Assembly: GCA_036365455.1 (NCBI GenBank)
Contig: JAWQUS010000008.1
Span: forward strand, 21,807,501 to 21,871,500
Direction: 5' to 3'
DNA: 64,000 bases
Source: Macrosoma leucophasiata
Lineage: Eukaryota; Arthropoda; Insecta; Lepidoptera; Hedylidae
The notes under the pieces were generated by a model. It was not told the DNA's origin. It made no database searches and saw nothing but the letters and a program-made list of their open reading frames with translations. Position numbers and translations under genes: made by a program. Shown here in pieces: positions 36,001 through 41,239 of this stretch. Position 1 is the stretch's first letter. The number at the start of each line of letters is the position of its first letter.

Positions 36001-36878
36001 AATCGACTTCGTGGAGCATTATGTCTGCTGCACACTGCCTACGTGAGCACTTATAGTCCGGTATTGGTCAAATGGACAAACGTCATGCCCGCACTACTAC
36101 TACTACACGTCTACGTCGACAGATGCATTTGCAGACGTCATCTGCGTATGCGTCCGCCGACGTGTAGAGGAGGTGATTCGAGCGTCTGTGGACGTCAGCA
36201 GACGCGTCCGCATCAGATCCGATTTTGTCGGTTTTTGTGGCACGCATCGAAGGGTTTTGGCGCGAACGTTTGGTGTCTGTCGACGCATCAGTTTGATCGG
36301 AGTTGCGATTGAGAGCATCCACCACCTTCTTCTTTCCCATTTCTTTTTAATAACTCAACTGCGATCCACACTCAAGTAGTAGTTAAAAGTGCTAAATAGA
36401 TAAATAGCTGCAGCAGATACGGTCTCAATATTCATATTTAACGTTAATATTAAATGCGTGTTGCATCTGTCGAGAAAAGACATAGACTGATCGATCCACA
36501 GATGTGTAAACAGCTCATGTAAATTCATCTGCGGATGCATCTGAGTGTCCGCGGATGCCGGCACTACACGGGGATATCTGTCCACATGTAGTGCCGGCAT
36601 CACATAGATGAGATGCGAAAGAGATAACGCTCTACAGACCCAAAATAAGCCGAAGTCTCCTTCCCTAAGGACCTAAGTCGATGTGCAATATTAATTATTG
36701 GATGCTGTACCTGAACTTTCTGCTCGATGTCATGCGGCCGTAGACAGGTGCCGTTGACGGGCTGCAACAGGCGCAACACGTCGCCCGACGTCTCGATCAT
36801 TGGGTACGACCTGAAGTGCTCTATCAGCCCGACCAAGTCGTCGAACTGCTCGCCACTGCCCACGTCGTACTTGTTTTG
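15065..36878 (-). CDS. csw: Corkscrew / SHP-2 type protein tyrosine phosphatase, 3' nine exons
   Basis: Nine exons (36711-36878, 35569-35722, 35103-35240, 24193-24320, 21879-22040, 21152-21262, 19169-19259, 17223-17371, 15065-15085) have AG/GT borders and add up in phase to 373 codons plus a stop. Numbered from 36878: residues 1-56 are the end of an SH2 domain ([20 protein letters not shown]) matching the second SH2 of SHP-2. Then come [11 protein letters not shown] (99-109), DYINANYI (123-130), YIATQGC, KCERYWP, WPDHG with general acid D254, the signature [10 protein letters not shown] with C294 and R300, and QRSGMVQN with Q341. SHP-2/Csw acts in the cytosol below receptor tyrosine kinases to promote Ras-MAPK signalling. 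The protein ends six codons into the last exon, so the long C-terminal tail is absent in this form. The first SH2 was not found. Confidence 0.92.
15279..15896 (+). mobile_element. hAT-like MITE (family F), copy 1, itself split by a SINE
   Basis: The ends are ...gtgcgaccgcctatcgacat and atgtcgataggcggttgcacccctg, inverted repeats of about 30 bp. The left end CTGGAG is diverged from the CAGGGG seen at 44293. It is inserted in family G and holds family E copy 2. Confidence 0.82.
15442..15801 (+). mobile_element. 5S-like SINE (family E), copy 2, 11-bp TSD
   Basis: It is full length with exact flanking tatcacttctg (15431-15441 and 15802-15812). The head reads catggcccagcggctggtgt...gtcgggtagtatgatgggtgac, which resembles the 3' half of 5S rRNA with its internal promoter. 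The body and the attattaat tail follow. Any reading frames in it are chance. Confidence 0.85.
16281..16830. mobile_element. Foldback/TIR element (family N), about 125-bp inverted ends
   Basis: The left arm (ggttaggatcccactg..., then catttcgttcgtccagatat) matches the right arm read in reverse (ggttaagatcccactg..., catttcgttcatccagata) for about 125 bp with scattered changes. No coding in between. A partial copy lies at 40348. Confidence 0.75.
16882..16998. repeat. Short gcgatgcgatgc-rich TIR-like element
   Basis: ccacacgaaacgacaatgcg near 16890 and the reverse-oriented gcgaattcgcaattatgtgtgg near 16990 form imperfect ends around gatgcgatgcg repeats. Confidence 0.4.
17223..17371 (-). CDS. csw: csw exon: Q-loop and end of PTP domain
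   Basis: The acceptor is attgtcgtag and the donor gtaata. It encodes [20 protein letters not shown] then [20 protein letters not shown] and ends LRKK. SHP-2 has Thr after the Q-loop Gln; Asn is present here. Confidence 0.92.
18180..18662 (-). repeat. Family D repeat, copy 1, split by MITE B2
   Basis: It consists of 18180-18240 and 18568-18662. Read on the - strand it gives catcatcat, gaccactgctgga, gatatgccataatcaccacg, gcatgcgaattg and gatcgcagtgcgg. These match the uninterrupted copy at 43009. Confidence 0.75.
18241..18567 (-). mobile_element. hAT-like MITE (family B), copy 2, nested in family D
   Basis: The ends are catagagcaacgcgggccac and the inverted gcccgtgttgcttgctctatg. The flanks tcaatccg and ccaattcg match at 6 of 8 positions. 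It interrupts family D between its ggattgg and gcatgc motifs. Confidence 0.8.
18683..18973 (-). repeat. Interspersed repeat family A, copy 3
   Basis: Near full-length copy with a T-rich left edge, in the csw intron between the last two PTP exons. Confidence 0.85.
19169..19259 (-). CDS. csw: csw exon: catalytic cysteine loop
   Basis: The acceptor is aaattcccag and the donor gtgaga. It encodes [20 protein letters not shown], the phosphatase signature with catalytic Cys and Arg, then [10 protein letters not shown] and one base of the next Gly codon. Confidence 0.95.
19337..19572. mobile_element. TIR element (family Q), copy 1
   Basis: The ends caagaaataatgctcatcga and the reverse complement of tcgatgtgcattatttcttg are about 20-bp inverted repeats. 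It lies 77 bp upstream of the catalytic csw exon. A second copy at 35958 is split by another element. Confidence 0.65.
20300..20577 (-). repeat. Interspersed repeat family A, copy 4
   Basis: Diverged full-length copy with a T-run at the left and ctggaactctaccagta at the right. Confidence 0.8.
20604..20680. repeat. Pyrimidine-rich low-complexity tract
   Basis: A run of ccctcctcccctcc-type sequence, about 70 bases, followed by a GC-rich ccccaccggggcccc palindrome. It lies inside a csw intron. Confidence 0.8.
20735..20872 (+). repeat. 3' end of a tRNA-SINE with LINE-like tail, fragment
   Basis: It shares gtttgcatgtatg, atgcatttac, ctctgcctac-type and ggggattacaggcgtgaagt with the complete SINE at 44870. 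Confidence 0.7.
21152..21262 (-). CDS. csw: csw exon: WPD loop
   Basis: The acceptor is atatgtgaaag and the donor gtttga. It reads [20 protein letters not shown] and on to QDKNAPEQ. D254 is the general acid of the phosphatase family. The donor is less canonical after +2, but the frame fits both neighbours. Confidence 0.9.
21635..21846 (-). repeat. Interspersed repeat family A, copy 5, internal deletion
   Basis: The central part is missing between cagatgcgtt and accacctgac. It lies 32 bp past the donor of the csw exon at 21879. Confidence 0.8.
21879..22040 (-). CDS. csw: csw exon: KCxRYWP segment
   Basis: The acceptor is ggtattgacag and the donor gtgagt. Fifty-four codons start [20 protein letters not shown] and end [14 protein letters not shown] element begins only 26 bp upstream of the acceptor and a family A copy lies 32 bp past the donor. 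Confidence 0.92.
22067..22470. mobile_element. TIR element (family S), about 40-bp ends, next to a csw splice acceptor
   Basis: The left end (ctatacggtcgg...aaccaccgaccatcttgtc) and the reverse complement of the right end (ctacacggtcgg...aaccgccgaccgtcgtgtc) match for about 40 bp. The flanks TTAAAT occur on both sides (22061-22066 and 22471-22476). It starts 26 bp upstream of the first base of the csw exon at 22040 and contains a smaller nested hairpin element. Confidence 0.75.
22193..22267. repeat. Small TIR hairpin nested in family S element
   Basis: aaaggctgattcacacac at the left and gtgtgaatcagccttt at the right are near-perfect inverted repeats 75 bp end to end. Confidence 0.65.
22778..23147 (-). 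mobile_element. 5S-like SINE (family E), copy 3, exact 11-bp TSD
   Basis: The sequence caccaagatat occurs exactly at 22767-22777 and 23148-23158. It is full length with the 5S-like head at the right. It lies in the csw intron between 22040 and 24193. Confidence 0.88.
23160..24190. other. AT-rich csw intron sequence, nothing recognised
   Basis: An open frame at 23498-23845 (+) has no family resemblance and low-complexity composition. I see no splice-supported exon or repeat family here. Confidence 0.5.
24193..24320 (-). CDS. csw: csw exon: YIATQGC segment
   Basis: The acceptor is atggtttcag and the donor gtatta. It reads [20 protein letters not shown] then [20 protein letters not shown]. Its phase joins directly to the exon 10.8 kb upstream. 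Confidence 0.92.
24628..25083 (-). repeat. Family L repeat, left arm of a long-range inverted pair
   Basis: It matches 27493-27947 as a reverse complement over about 455 bp (ccaggcgtgcgcgcgatgaa / ttcatcgcgcgcacgcctgg and throughout) with few differences. No coding or TIR recognised. Confidence 0.85.
25256..25470 (+). mobile_element. tRNA-derived SINE (second type)
   Basis: The head has A-box-like cttagcccaacggtgtg and B-box gggttcgatctcc (25310-25322), then ggaccaatatttgtatgg, gtgt-rich sequence and a gtaagcgtaagcg tail. A tail fragment recurs near 54710. Confidence 0.65.
25775..26338 (-). pseudogene. LINE family C C-terminal ORF fragment
   Basis: It encodes the region after the reverse transcriptase ([30 protein letters not shown]). 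Its true boundary is the element end at 25857. It is separated from the YADD part by a frame change. Confidence 0.8.
25857..26865 (-). mobile_element. 5'-truncated LINE (family C) with reverse transcriptase remnant
   Basis: It is flanked by ttaactttaagctta (25842-25856) and ttaactttaaactta (26866-26880), 14 of 15 bases equal, so the insertion is 1,009 bp. On the - strand it encodes the reverse transcriptase end: [54 protein letters not shown], then [22 protein letters not shown] and [12 protein letters not shown]. The 3' tail of tatg repeats is typical of RTE-like elements; the clade is an inference. The frame breaks near 26310-26340, so it is inactive. Confidence 0.88.
26277..26735 (-). pseudogene. 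LINE family C reverse transcriptase fragment with YADD
   Basis: The fragment has the active-site motif YADD near its residues 17-20 and the following INxxKT-type region. The palm upstream is truncated by the 5' end at 26865. Confidence 0.85.
27082..27405 (+). repeat. Family I repeat (ctgtgcccgcgacttcg type), copy 1
   Basis: It begins actagttgtgcccgcgactt, continues through gccagtgaaagtcccgtcaa and a cagacagacagacag run, and ends in tttgtatagat. This is a common lepidopteran LINE-tail-like repeat. Three close copies lie in the window. Confidence 0.8.
27493..27947 (+). repeat. Family L repeat, right arm of the inverted pair
   Basis: It is the reverse complement partner of 24628-25083, 2.4 kb away, with the LINE at 25857 and a family I copy between them. 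Confidence 0.85.
28151..28382 (-). mobile_element. LINE (family C) 3' end, 13-bp TSD and 5' microinversion
   Basis: It is flanked by exact ttaataagaatgt (28138-28150 and 28383-28395). It carries the tatg tail and about 210 bp of the 3' end. Its 5' edge reads atgaccaaatag, the reverse complement of ctatttggtcat from inside the same copy. Confidence 0.88.
28396..28794. other. AT-rich intron sequence, nothing recognised
   Basis: Simple AT-rich csw intron. No repeat family or exon supported. Confidence 0.5.
28795..29112. repeat. 163-bp-arm perfect palindrome centred on a tRNA-like anticodon loop
   Basis: The left arm 28795-28957 and the right arm 28964-29112 (continued at 34519-34532 after the BEL/Pao insertion) are reverse complements around the 6-base centre atctag. 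Each arm contains a 3' half of a tRNA-like SINE (ggtcgcgagttcgagcctcg, cctgaagtc) followed by an AT-rich tail. A related copy lies at 59443-59595. Confidence 0.9.
29113..29331 (-). repeat. BEL/Pao 3' LTR (219 bp)
   Basis: By eye it is identical to the other LTR. On the element strand it starts tgaacgagcg and ends ggcggtata. Confidence 0.95.
29445..31280 (-). CDS. BEL/Pao RNase H and integrase
   Basis: 611 codons from the first Met; related frame begins upstream to about 31378 ([19 protein letters not shown]). RNase H motifs are [12 protein letters not shown] (D20) and [12 protein letters not shown]. The integrase zinc-binding module has H245, H250, C280 and C283 ([15 protein letters not shown]). 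The catalytic core has GVDLAGP (D315), SDNGTN (D381) and [12 protein letters not shown] (E434). A C-terminal Pao domain follows. All three integrase acidic residues are present. Confidence 0.93.
   Translation of the reverse strand: MAEVSEQLEINKGNIHAYTDSKVVLAWLQSHPSKWKTYIANRTAEILTFLPSQYWHHVVSAKNPADIASRGAFPSQLIDNTLWWNGPKELQNERIEYETIKDNITVLEEKKLRVMTTTFSEDFNLYTKYSSLTKLLRVTAYIMRFISKIKPKTIQLSGEEIIKTRKRCILLCQEQEFANEINKLRNRENIRNDSKLKGLNPFLDVDGILRVGGRLVNSNLPHDTKHQIILPGDHPFTKLVLSDCHERTLHGGPMLMLSHLRTRYWITHAKSLVRQVIHKCIVCARFRAATSNQRMGSLPQVRVTPARPFLHSGVDLAGPIDLRMSKGRGCKTLKGYIVIFICMVTRAIHIEIVTGLSTQDFIAAFKRFVARRGHCSDMWSDNGTNLTSGNKELMTLFERSIETVRADIENLLANDGTTWHHIPASAPHFGGLWEAGVKSIKFHLKRVLKNSTFTYEEMCTLTTQIESCLNSRPISPMSDDPSDFDPLTPGHFLLGEAPMTVPDESLLDTKINYLNRWQLLQRLYQDFWSRWSREYLTRLQSRQKWTKEQPNINIGELVIIKDDKVPPAKWLMARVLETFPGKDNLTRVVALKCKNCVIKRPITKICRLPID
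31346..31579 (-). pseudogene. BEL/Pao reverse transcriptase, N-terminal fragment only
   Basis: It continues the gag frame after a one-base shift. It shows the family's RT entry ([42 protein letters not shown]). Similarity ends after VGPRLQ, at the deletion junction, and the frame soon stops. Confidence 0.9.
31596..33743 (-). CDS. BEL/Pao gag-protease
   Basis: 715 codons. An N-terminal helical region is followed by the Pao gag core (about residues 120-300; [30 protein letters not shown]). Three zinc knuckles follow at about 331-343 ([13 protein letters not shown]), 364-377 ([14 protein letters not shown]) and 383-395 ([13 protein letters not shown]). The aspartic protease motif [10 protein letters not shown] puts D at 472, in the DQGSQ form common in BEL/Pao. 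The protein stops after an A7 run at about 31601-31607, where the frame is lost; in the family, gag, protease and polymerase usually form one reading frame. Confidence 0.92.
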   Translation of the reverse strand: MENYISAQMEIYEQIKRAHLNFKKSPKERLTSVYIDTKLELLDQTWASFHENHLKLLRSFEKRLLNSTDYVKDDIFFNAEEEYSDAKICMKEKLKQLEATTSQYNSTSNSQNEVKGPDIKIPAIKIQVFNGQYTEWISFRDQFVSLIHNNQTLRNVEKFHFLKMHLSGEAANLLKNISVTQTNYEHAWDKLHKRFSNNRVIANAYLNKLMSIKRTTNESANSIKYIMDATLDCLSGLNSIGIKTDNWDIFIIFLTTSKLDIESLKQWEDTINKDGDNTLPTIEKLSEFLEARFRSLEGIQSTRSNTLHTRQHNEKKVFYTNELTTERNQTCTFCNGDHYIFKCNQFTALNYEEKKMFIEKRQLCYNCLVPNHGVRACKHRARCHKCGKRHHSLIHPPENNNVHYTTNDDDSRKHTRKREQTSENSIQSTTDDNIVSHFVTREKVKTQTLLATALVRIKSQNGKVVQLRALIDQGSQGSFVTESAAQILGLRKRTINGSISGIGDTQPLRSKHMVSFILQSNTDSTFSLNVEAYVLRTLTRLLPSNRVHVTWNHTKDLALADPTYGTPGKIDLLLGAAVYCRIIQEGLVHGPPGTPVAQKTSLGWILSGEVQTHNNQDKRVINMHITTTDEDNDLLRKFWEIESDETCNIKHRMTEEELLCEKIYEDIHTRDKYGRYVVTIPLRDEDYSYGNTREIAKRRLQQLLRKLNKDEQLKK
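34295..34513 (-). repeat. BEL/Pao 5' LTR (219 bp)
   Basis: It is identical by eye to the LTR at 29113. The primer-binding-like site abuts it with no gap. Confidence 0.95.
34560..35043 (-). repeat. Interspersed repeat family A, copy 6, interrupted
   Basis: Pieces at 34560-34640 and 34908-35043 are split by a different repeat. The right end (ggaactccgccaccagtt) lies 60 bp from the csw exon at 35103. Confidence 0.75.
34641..34907 (+). repeat. Interspersed repeat ending in cggagcgaagctcggtcaac, inserted in family A copy 6
   Basis: It carries aagatctcggcaacggctac, gatttattt and cggagcgaagctcggtcaac motifs typical of a LINE-tail-like insect repeat. Class uncertain. Confidence 0.55.
35103..35240 (-). 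CDS. csw: csw exon: DYINANYI segment with Ser-rich insert
   Basis: The acceptor is ttatctacag and the donor gtaagt. It reads [20 protein letters not shown] then [20 protein letters not shown]. The Ser-rich piece lies where Drosophila Csw has a much longer insert; here it is only about 23 residues. Confidence 0.9.
35393..35445 (-). repeat. Family A fragment, copy 7
   Basis: gaagtggcaaacgagtatacagttcaacattgatg matches the 3' end of the family. Short and diverged. Confidence 0.6.
35569..35722 (-). CDS. csw: csw exon: SH2-PTP linker and pTyr loop
   Basis: The acceptor is cttttcag and the donor gtaaga. The exon encodes a linker ([19 protein letters not shown]) and the phosphatase entry KNRYRNILP, ending one base into the next Tyr codon. 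Confidence 0.9.
35958..36706. mobile_element. TIR element (family Q), copy 2, split by a GC-rich MITE
   Basis: The ends attaatatttcacatcgagc and the reverse complement of gtcgatgtgcaatattaatt match. The inner sequence (ctgctgcacactgcctacg, gtccggtattggtca, cgaaagagataacgctctac) equals copy 1 at 19337 except for the insertion at 36086. It abuts the csw SH2 exon donor at 36711. Confidence 0.7.
36086..36599. mobile_element. GC-rich MITE with tgccsgcactac ends, 3-bp TSD
   Basis: The ends tgcccgcactac and gtagtgccggca are inverted repeats. TCA flanks both sides (36083-36085 and 36600-36602). The interior is rich in gtccgc/gcagacg motifs. A second inverted pair near the right end (36554-36601) forms a 14-bp hairpin. 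A 3-bp TSD suggests a PIF/Harbinger- or CACTA-like element. Confidence 0.65.
36711..36878 (-). CDS. csw: csw exon: second half of C-terminal SH2 domain
   Basis: The acceptor is ttgttaacag and the donor gtacag. The 56 codons start [20 protein letters not shown] and include [16 protein letters not shown] and end IEQKVQ, with SHP-2 spacing. The exon starts in phase 0, so an upstream exon must end with a complete codon after the SH2 arginine half. Confidence 0.9.
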
Positions 36879-37600
36879 CTGTTAACAAAATATATAGTAT
36901 GTATAATACGCGAAATCTTCCCCCAAACCTGTAAAAATGGGTAGGGAAATTGATATGGGACTTGCCCGCAATTTTCAAGGTGGAATATTATGACGCTGAT
37001 TATTTCAATGATTTCAATAAACCACTTCGAACAGGATCTGTAGGACGTGATTTTTTCTTTTGACGAGATTGGAAAAAAATATGAGAATTAATTTTTACGA
37101 TACGCGCGCACACCGACAGATAAAAGCGACACTCTGAAGTTAGTTACTAAACTTTTTATTAATTTTATCGTAAGTATTTAAGGTATTTAAGGACACCGAA
37201 AGGTCCAACAATATTGAAAGGTGATCATCTATATCAAGTTTCAAAACACTTTACGTAAACAATAAGAATGAAATCACAACTTTTTTTTGTACAAAGTTTA
37301 AAAATCAATTGTTATTTTATTTGACAACCCTAACAAGTCGTCAATGAAAACGTTCAGCATTTCACACACAATTACCGTGCGTGGTGATGATGAGGCGAAC
37401 GTTACTCGGGTGTGCGTATGAAATGCAGCATCTCAGCAATTTATACATACGCACATACGCGTAGCGTTCGCCTTCGACTAATACGCTGTCAACTGTTGTT
37501 ATCAGGGTTGAAACGCATAAAATTTGAATCAATGTTTGGCTCGTAATAACTGATGATTTTACATTCTCAAGAGAAAAAGACCTTGGGCGATGAAGTCAAC
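36879..37600. other. Upstream intron of csw, AT-rich, no exon recognised
   Basis: No repeat family assigned. A gtgtgcgtatgaaatgcagc / gcacatacgcgtagcg region near 37410-37470 is imperfectly palindromic. Confidence 0.45.
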
Positions 37601-37603
37601 AAG

Positions 37604-38084
37604 TCATGTAGTATAGACTTGAATTGTTGAAATATTGTTGGACCTATCCATTATGCATTTACAGATTTGAGGTAAATTTTTAATATTTTTATTTCTTAAA
37701 TTATCTAATATACATATTTTTTGTCGTTTTGTTTTATTTCTGGTACCTAATATTGGATTGCACGCTTCTTCTTTTCGAGTCAGCGGCTCGATACGTTTTA
37801 ATTTTGACAAATTTTGCCCGCCCAATACCCCGCTACAGCGACTGCAACATCGTTTGCCTTTTGGAGGTCTTCTAAGTGCAGGAGCAGGGGGCCAATTGAC
37901 AATGAAGCATGTGTTGCATCATCTGAAATGGAGCCCCACAGTCACATTGTTATCATCCTACATTCCGGGACTCAGTGGTGATTCTGTAAAATTGCTGTTT
38001 CGTTCCGAGACTTCCTACGATGCAGATTCCTTTCCAGAGGAGACGCTGCGCACTGGTGAGGAGTTAATGCTACCTATCGCTTAA
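37604..38084 (-). pseudogene. Unassigned decayed reading frame with a Cys-rich patch
   Basis: One - strand frame runs the full length with three internal stops (TAG, TAG, TGA). It reads RCCSRCSGVLGG, NLSKLKRIEPLTRKEEACNP and KICILDNLRNKNIKNLPQIC. The Cys patch and basic tail resemble the end of a transposase-like protein, but I do not recognise the family. An open + strand frame (37758-38084, 108 codons) overlaps it and may be chance. Confidence 0.35.
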
Positions 38085-38975
38085 GTGCAAAGAGATTGTA
38101 CGCTAACTTCTTTGTAGGTAGGTCCACACACTCATAATACTGGTGACAGGATGCCAGTGGCTATTTCCTGTACATATTATAACCAAAGATGGTAGAAGAT
38201 TTAACATTTTTGATTACCTATAACACTGTATAACTAAGAAAAATAATAAAAGGGTTCTTTATAGTTTGGAATAAAAAAAAGTTGAATAGGTATCTAAGTT
38301 CAAAAATATAAAACCCAACCCTTAGAGGGTCAAAGGATAAAAGTTTGTACCTACAGTAGTAGTTTTTTGTTGCGGATTCTAAAAACTTGTTGTTATTTAA
38401 AATCGGTTCTTAACTCATATACTCGCACTCGAGTGTCCATGTAACCCATCTTTAAACACATTTAATTTGTCATCATAATGGCATACTCATACACAACATA
38501 CCTACCTGGCATGCGTAATGTAAAAAAAAACCATAATAACATAGCCATTATTTTTCAACGTGCGGCCTTCAAGTGAGAGATTATGGGACTTGTTACGTAT
38601 TCGACAAATGACTTCCAATTATTCTAACTAAATTGTTACCTATTTGAAATGCGAAACAATCATACAATCTTTTTTTCTTCAATTTTATGTAAGTGCGCAC
38701 TGATAATGTAAATAACAGTAAATTGTAGTACAATACACGTATTACTGTAAGCGATATCCGATATTGTAACCGATTAGGTAGAGAATTATAGGTAGGTTCA
38801 ATATTTACCTATTACGCAAATATGCGCAGTTGCAAATGATCGCTCACGTTGGCGATTAAGAAAAGAAATACTGTGATTGTGTGAGAAGAAGAACGTCTCT
38901 ACAGTCCTAAAAGATGCCCGCCGATGAGACCACGTTGGCCATCGCCACAATTAATAAACAATTAAAATACAATCT
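38085..38975. other. AT-rich sequence, nothing recognised
   Basis: No coding, repeat or RNA signal that I can support. Confidence 0.45.
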
Positions 38976-38977
38976 CT

Positions 38978-39249
38978 ACTGGTGGTAGAGCTCCAGTGAT
39001 GGAGGTGACGGGCGTAGGCACCACCGCTTTACCTAATATACTTGCCGCTATATGGTTCAGCACTACCGCGTTCCGGTCAGGTGATAATGTACGGCCCTGT
39101 GATTTCCGGCACAGAGGCATAACACTTTAGGCCTCAGGAGTGGTAACGCATCTGCATTTTGACCTTGGTCTTTGTGTGGGTGTCTAGCAGTCGTCACTTA
39201 ACATCAATGTGTATTGCATGCTTGTTTTCCATTACATAAAAAAAAAAAC
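38978..39249 (+). repeat. Interspersed repeat family A, copy 8
   Basis: Near full length, starting actggtggtagagctccagt and ending in an A-run. Confidence 0.85.
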
Positions 39250-39426
39250 AGCACAAACACCCGAATAACGCACCGACGCGTTGCGTTGCGCCCGTTCCTA
39301 GCCCCGATCCTTGCACGACCCGCGATGTCGTTTTTCGGATATCACCAACCGATGAGTAGAACGAAAGTTGCACCGCCCTTAGTCCCATATGTCTTATGTG
39401 TCCCTCCGCGAAGTCCTAAAGCAGTT

Positions 39427-39655
39427 AATAATAATAATAGCAACTGCTAGGCACGAGTCTCTCCCCTTCTCGGGGGGAGGCTTGGAGCTTACTCCGCCAC
39501 GTTGCTCCAATGCGGGTTGCTGGAGATAAGGGTTAGTGGCCAACCCGCTGTCGGATGTTTTCAAACCGCCCATAAGGCCTCCGACAAGGTTTAACGACTG
39601 CTTTCGATCGATAGCAACCGGGACCGACGACTTAACGAGCCCTCCGAAGCACCTG
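39427..39655 (-). mobile_element. 5S-like SINE (family E), copy 4, 5'-truncated, 8-bp TSD
   Basis: It is flanked by exact aagcagtt (39419-39426 and 39656-39663). It lacks the 5S-like head, so it is a 5' truncation on its own strand. Confidence 0.8.
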
Positions 39656-39787
39656 AAGCAGTTGCGCAAACTTTTTTGATTAGGCTAGTGACTAGTGTCG
39701 TCTTGAAACGTTATTTCTGGATGAATTCGTTCTAAAAAAACGTCTCTACCGGAACACAAGGATTACAGACGGTCCCGGATTAGATGT

Positions 39788-39915
39788 TTTTTTATGTAAT
39801 GAAGCCGGCAAACAAGCATGCAGTTCACATTGATGTAAAGTGATCACTGCAGCCTATAGACATCTACACAAAAACCAAGGGTCAAAATGCAGATGAGTTG
39901 CCACCCTTGAGAATT
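39788..39915 (-). repeat. Interspersed repeat family A, copy 9, truncated
   Basis: It holds only the 3' half of the family, with a T-run at its left edge, and stops at ttgccacccttgaga. Confidence 0.8.
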
Positions 39916-39919
39916 ATGC

Positions 39920-40345
39920 CACATGAATATTGTGACACATTAAGCGTTAGGCAAGTAGCCCTACCCAATAAAAGGAAACATAATACAAAGACGTAAAAAC
40001 AAAATGGCGAATTCATGACAACAAGAACATAGATAATAAAGATTTTTTTTTAACAAAATTTATGGTGCTTCCTCATTACTTGCTATTGTTCTACATCATA
40101 GCTTAAAGACCATATATAGTGCAGTCACGTACACTTGTTTACCATGTCGCACATATTAAATTTATGTATATATCGAAGGAAAAAAATAGGGCAATATCAC
40201 AAATAAACGTAGCCATACACAAGTCGTTATCTTGATAATATAAGCACAATACCATTAAATTAACACTAAGGATATTTGACGTGTTTTTATAAAGTAAACG
40301 AAATAAAGTGGACGGCTAGGTAAGGTTAGAAAAAATATCTCTTTT
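39920..40345. other. AT-rich sequence, nothing recognised
   Basis: No supported feature. Confidence 0.4.
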
Positions 40346-40347
40346 AA

Positions 40348-40410
40348 GATCCCACTGAAGAATCATTTCGTTCATCCAGATATGCTGCAAACCTTTTCTT
40401 GCAAATTTTT
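40348..40410. repeat. Family N end fragment
   Basis: agatcccactgaagaatcat and cgttcatccagatatgctgc match the terminal repeats of the element at 16281. Confidence 0.65.
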
Positions 40411-40702
40411 TCGCAACTTTATAATTTAGAGTCTAGACTTAAACAAGTTCTTTTTCAAAATTTTTTGAATTAGTAGAATGAAGTAGATTCTTTTGAGAAT
40501 GTTAAAAATCGTGATTGTCATTATTATACTCGTATAGGTAAAGTAGAATGTTATGAACGAATTCAACAAAAATAAGTCGTCTGTGTAATGTGTAATACGG
40601 ACCACTTATTTTCGTTACGAAAAATATGAAATAGGACGATATTAGACGAAAAGAAAATCTTTCAAGCGTGTAACATGGACAAGATTTGTGGTAAACATTA
40701 TA

Positions 40703-41238
40703 TAAGAAAAAAAAGCGGCCAAGTGCGAGTCGGACGTTTACAGCGTTCCTTACAATTAGTTAATTTTCTGTTTTAAATACCACATTTTATATATATTTAC
40801 CTTTAATCTATTAGTAAAGAACTGTTTTCAGATTTTGAGTTTTTCAAAATGTTTGTCCCAGTAACTTCATAGGGATAATTTTTGTTTTTTATTCTTCAAT
40901 AATATCAAAAATGTTAAAATGATTAAAAAATGTCTTTGAATAACTTTGAGATCCCTACACAACAAGGACTGTCTCACGATATATTGCACAACATAGTTTG
41001 AAAAACTTTAATCTTTCATTCCAATTTATCCCCAAAAATAGCCCCCATGTTTAGGATTAATAATTTTTTTGACTCATTTACATTTGTGTACCTACCAGAT
41101 TTCATCTCAATCGGTCCATCAGATGCTTTCGCAGAATATTGGCATACAGGCAAACGTACGTGTAATCTTATAAGAATGGCAAATTTTCCTTTCGAGTTGC
41201 GGAACCCTAAGAAATGTTCATCGTGTTGGAAATGCAAA
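40703..41238 (+). repeat. Interspersed repeat starting aagcggccaagtgcgagtcgg
   Basis: This is the widespread insect repeat with the landmark aagcggccaagtgcgagtcg at the start and tttcgagttgcggaaccctaag near the end, with atttcatctcaatcggtcc between. It is probably the 3' part of a non-LTR element. Confidence 0.7.
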
Positions 41239-41239
41239 A

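Noticed and set aside
36043..36379. Several overlapping frames on both strands
   Set aside because: They lie in a GC-rich MITE and arise from its gtccgc repeats.
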